From Pseudomonas viridiflava (GTDB taxonomy: Bacteria > Pseudomonadota > Gammaproteobacteria > Pseudomonadales > Pseudomonadaceae): 64,000 nucleotides of DNA. The position numbers were made by a program, and so were the translations under genes. Location: assembly GCF_900590755.1 (NCBI RefSeq), contig NZ_UUOC01000001.1:310001-374000 (forward strand). Reading direction: 5' to 3'. Of this stretch, positions 61,606 to 64,000 are shown one piece after another (the first letter of the stretch is position 1; each line of letters starts with the position of its first letter). The notes beneath the pieces are model-generated. The model ran no database searches and was not told the DNA's origin. It saw only the letters and a program-made list of their open reading frames with translations.

Positions 61606-61777
61606 CGACGGCATGAGGGGCCGTCAGTAGCCATATTGAGCGGCAATGGTATCGCTCATGACCGAGGCCCCAACTGCTTGAACCTATAAGCTTAATAAAC
61701 TGCACGGCCGCGAGATCATCGATTGAGCGGCCGGGCTGCTTTGTGTCAGGTGCGCTCTGGTCGGGTATGAGCCCTTG

Positions 61778-63133
61778 CTACCCGACCCAATTGACGGCGG
61801 TTTTGGGAATCACTTCTGACTCATCGAGTTTGGAGGCAAACATGCTTACCGCCTCGACGGCATCGCTGGTCCCGCTGCGAATCTGCAGGATCACCGAGCC
61901 AGCCTGATCCGCCAGACTAACGCCACGTTTTGCTCCCTCCTGGGTGGCATTCATGCTGGCGACTGCATCACGGGTCTCAGAAAGAATCTTGCCAATCATT
62001 TCGGCAATTTCCGCTGTCGAGCGGCTGGTACGCCCCGCCAGTTGCCGAACTTCGTCGGCCACCACCGCAAAGCCTCGGCCCTGATCGCCCGCCCGCGCGG
62101 CTTCAATGGCGGCATTGAGGGCCAGCAAGTTGGTCTGATCTGCTATCCCGCGAATCGTATTGACGATGGCGGTGATCTGTTCGGAGCGCTCACCCAGTTG
62201 ACCGACTAGCCGGGCAGACGCGCCTATGTTGTCGGCTATCTGGCGCATCTCCAGGGCAGTTTCCTGAATGACCTGGGCACCCTGCTCGGCTACTTTTTCG
62301 GTCTCCGCAGAAATATGGTACGCCCGGGACGCACCGCGCGAGTCCTCTTCAAAGCGCTCAACGCGTTCGGTGATATCGCTGGCGAACTTGATGACCTTGA
62401 CCAACTTACCGTCAGCGTCATAGACCGGGTTATAGGTCGCTTCCAGCCACACTATCCGTCCGTTCTTACCAATACGTTTGAACTGACCACCAAAAAACTC
62501 ACCCGCATTCAATCGGCGCCAGAAGTCGCTGTATTCGCTGCTATTGACCAGGCTTGGCTCGCAGAACAAGCGGTGATGCTTACCCTTAAGGTCGTTCAGG
62601 TTGTAGCCCATGGTGTGGAGAAAGTTATCGTTGGCCGAGACAATATTGCCGGCGAGATCAAACTCAATAACCGCCATTGCGCGATCCAGTGCGGCTAGTT
62701 TGCCCTGAGTCAGCGCTTCCTGAGTGACCTTTTCAGTCACGTCCAGCGCGTATTTGACGATCCTCAGTACTTGGCCACGCTCATCGAGCACCGGGTTGTA
62801 ACTGGCTTCAAGCCAGACATTCTGTCCCGACGCGTTGATTCGCTGGAACGTACCAGAGACGAATTTACCAGCCCGTAGTTGCGACCAGAACTGGCTGTAA
62901 TCGGCGCTGCGAATCAATGCAGAGGAGCAGAAGTCGAGATGCGATTTACCGAGCAATTGCTCGGCGCGGTAGCCCATTGCAATTAGAAAGTTGTCATTGG
63001 CCCGAAGTACTTTGCCGTCCAGGTCAAACTCGACCACCGCCATGGAGCGACCCAGAGCTTCAATCAATCCCTTATAGCCCGTGACTTCAGCCGTCCTGGC
63101 CGCCAGTTCATCTTTAAGCGATTTATTGAACAT
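61778..63133 (-). CDS. Soluble PAS-PAS methyl-accepting chemotaxis protein (BdlA-like)
   Basis: 451 residues and no membrane helix. Two PAS domains in tandem (about 30-145 and 150-270; repeated [11 protein letters not shown] and [11 protein letters not shown], each with FxxANDNFL) and a C-terminal MCP signalling hairpin with the [20 protein letters not shown] and [20 protein letters not shown] core. This layout matches Aer-like/BdlA receptors that sense redox state or oxygen from the cytosol and influence biofilm dispersal or taxis. ATG 63133 has GAGGG 7 nt upstream. Confidence 0.9.
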   Translation of the reverse strand: MFNKSLKDELAARTAEVTGYKGLIEALGRSMAVVEFDLDGKVLRANDNFLIAMGYRAEQLLGKSHLDFCSSALIRSADYSQFWSQLRAGKFVSGTFQRINASGQNVWLEASYNPVLDERGQVLRIVKYALDVTEKVTQEALTQGKLAALDRAMAVIEFDLAGNIVSANDNFLHTMGYNLNDLKGKHHRLFCEPSLVNSSEYSDFWRRLNAGEFFGGQFKRIGKNGRIVWLEATYNPVYDADGKLVKVIKFASDITERVERFEEDSRGASRAYHISAETEKVAEQGAQVIQETALEMRQIADNIGASARLVGQLGERSEQITAIVNTIRGIADQTNLLALNAAIEAARAGDQGRGFAVVADEVRQLAGRTSRSTAEIAEMIGKILSETRDAVASMNATQEGAKRGVSLADQAGSVILQIRSGTSDAVEAVSMFASKLDESEVIPKTAVNWVG

Positions 63134-63512
63134 GAACGAACCCTCAGTGCTACCGCCAACGAATACATCTGCAACAGGTATCGGCTGAAAAAATCGCAAC
63201 TGAATTGCGCAAGTCATAATTATGTTTTGACGTCAATAAACTGATTGTGAAAAACGTAAAAACCCGACGCGAGCGTCGGGTCAAGGTGACCAGCAGGGTT
63301 CCAGTCCGTGGGCTGCCGTACAGACGGTGCCGTCGCGCCAGGCTACGACACGGGGTAGAGATTGCTGATGGCTTTGGGCCCGGATCTGGTTCGGGGCTCG
63401 CATCGCAGAGTAGCACCAGCTACTTGAATCAGGACGACAGTCGTTGTGCTCATCATTTGTGCTTTTTTGTTGCGGTGTTAGCCGACCCCACGAACTTCGC
63501 CAGATCCTGCAT
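63134..63512. other. Intergenic region with minus-strand terminator
   Basis: Control region of the chemoreceptor gene on one side and the AraC-type gene on the other. No convincing protein frame. A hairpin at 63257-63281 would end a minus-strand transcript coming from about 63290-63480, which codes for nothing I recognise; a small RNA is possible. Confidence 0.45.
63257..63281 (-). terminator. Minus-strand terminator
   Basis: Stem ACCCGACG/CGTCGGGT with a 4-nt loop; on the minus strand it is followed by TTTTTACGTTTTT. No annotated minus-strand gene ends here. Confidence 0.75.
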
Positions 63513-64000
63513 TTGCAAACTACTTCCAGTGAGCTGATCAGCGAGTTGCTAATTGGCATGCGCCTTTACGGCGTGCAATTTCGCAGAATAGAAATCCCAG
63601 AGGCCCTGGGGGTTGGCTTGAGCAACGAAATGGGTCGCGCACAGTTTCATTTCGTCGGACGTGGGCCAGTCTGGCTACGCAGCCCGGGCGCAGATCTGTA
63701 TAGGCTCGATACCGGAGATGCAGTGCTCATCCCCCGTGGAGGGCCTCATGTCGTGTTGTCCTCTGAAGACACGCTTGTTTCAAAAGTACAGCCGCTTGTC
63801 CTGGACGCTGTGATTGAGGATAAACGCCGCGAACAGCTCACCGCCGATGAGAAGAGCGCGCAGCAAGATGTGGTTATCTTCAGTTGCTGCATGGAGCTGG
63901 AACTCGGCGGGATGCAGCCTCTCGTCGCTGCGATGCCGGAGGTTTTGCTGGTGAGTACCCTCCTGGAGACGTCACCCGAGATCCGCCCCTTGCTCGGCGC
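63513..64000 (+). CDS. AraC-family regulator with cupin-type N-terminal domain (partial, runs off the end)
   Basis: The open frame gives SSELISELLIGMRLYGVQFR, FVGRGPVWLRSPGADLYRLD and AVLIPRGGPHVVLSS, the AraC_binding_2/cupin_6 N-terminal domain. The AraC DNA-binding half lies beyond the window. The start is not settled: TTG 63513 with no clear binding site, ATG 63558 or GTG 63459 are possible. Members of this group control aldehyde or stress genes. Confidence 0.7.
   Translation, partial: MQTTSSELISELLIGMRLYGVQFRRIEIPEALGVGLSNEMGRAQFHFVGRGPVWLRSPGADLYRLDTGDAVLIPRGGPHVVLSSEDTLVSKVQPLVLDAVIEDKRREQLTADEKSAQQDVVIFSCCMELELGGMQPLVAAMPEVLLVSTLLETSPEIRPLLG

Noticed and set aside
61607..61733. GACGGC and CGGCCGC inverted repeats between the MFS and chemoreceptor genes
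   Set aside because: Stems are short or loops long and no T-run follows; left unannotated.
42347..64000. Second copy of the tRNA-Asn 3' end marking the far edge of an island
   Set aside because: I did not find a matching repeat within the window, so island boundaries are not drawn.

Overview
The window looks like a Pseudomonas chromosome (fluorescens/putida/syringae type). The main signs are the abundant short palindromic REP/REPIN elements in at least three families, the high-GC coding style, and recognisable Pseudomonas-type genes (nhaR, pbpG, an NADP-dependent GapN-type dehydrogenase, a KatN-type manganese catalase, many LysR regulators). Species cannot be fixed from sequence alone. Family names are assigned by reading motifs and from memory of the families; no search was run.

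Layout. 1-0.7 kb is a REP array with a roughly 285-bp duplicated unit. 0.7-9.6 kb holds a branched-chain-type ABC importer whose permease LivM and both ATPases are fused in one chain, a cytosine-deaminase-like amidohydrolase, a GntR/FCD regulator and a cytosolic gamma-glutamyltransferase/oxamate-amidohydrolase-like enzyme. The importer and the Ntn-hydrolase each have a sigma-54-like -24/-12 element followed by the same paired TTGCTARCAA palindromes, so they look like one nitrogen-scavenging regulon. 9.8-15.3 kb holds a LysR regulator, an MHS-family symporter translationally coupled to a second amidohydrolase, and an MFS exporter. 15.6-16.7 kb is a DUF3833/chalcone-isomerase-like pair.

16.9-26.2 kb is a tightly overlapping eight-gene operon with a LysR gene just upstream: flavin monooxygenase-like protein, two peptide-type permeases, two ATPases, a binding protein and two AhpD/CMD-fold proteins. 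26.2-27.6 kb is a poorer-GC patch with an orphan secreted protein next to tRNA-Val(GAC). 27.9-42.2 kb is mostly ordinary: PuuB-like oxidase, an inactive C39-like lipoprotein, TerC, nhaR, DUF1993, YceH, several small proteins, pbpG, two aldehyde dehydrogenases, a DMT transporter and a heme oxygenase.

From tRNA-Asn(GTT) at 42.3 kb onward the window is accessory in character. It begins with a truncated ParA of the kind carried by integrative elements and continues with a hybrid histidine kinase, CinA-like protein, APC permease, DUF4142, YciE-type ferritin-like protein, manganese catalase, PsiE, a HAD phosphatase, an internally deleted IS66 element, DUF1330, two aldo/keto reductases, a flavodoxin-like protein, YetF/DUF421, DUF2188, an MFS exporter with divergent LysR, a soluble PAS-PAS chemoreceptor and the 5' part of an AraC regulator. 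Several of these families are typical of general-stress islands.

The strongest candidates for an undescribed system are the sigma-54/palindrome-linked importer plus amidohydrolase plus Ntn-hydrolase regulon (1.2-9.6 kb) and the monooxygenase/ABC/CMD operon (16.9-25 kb).
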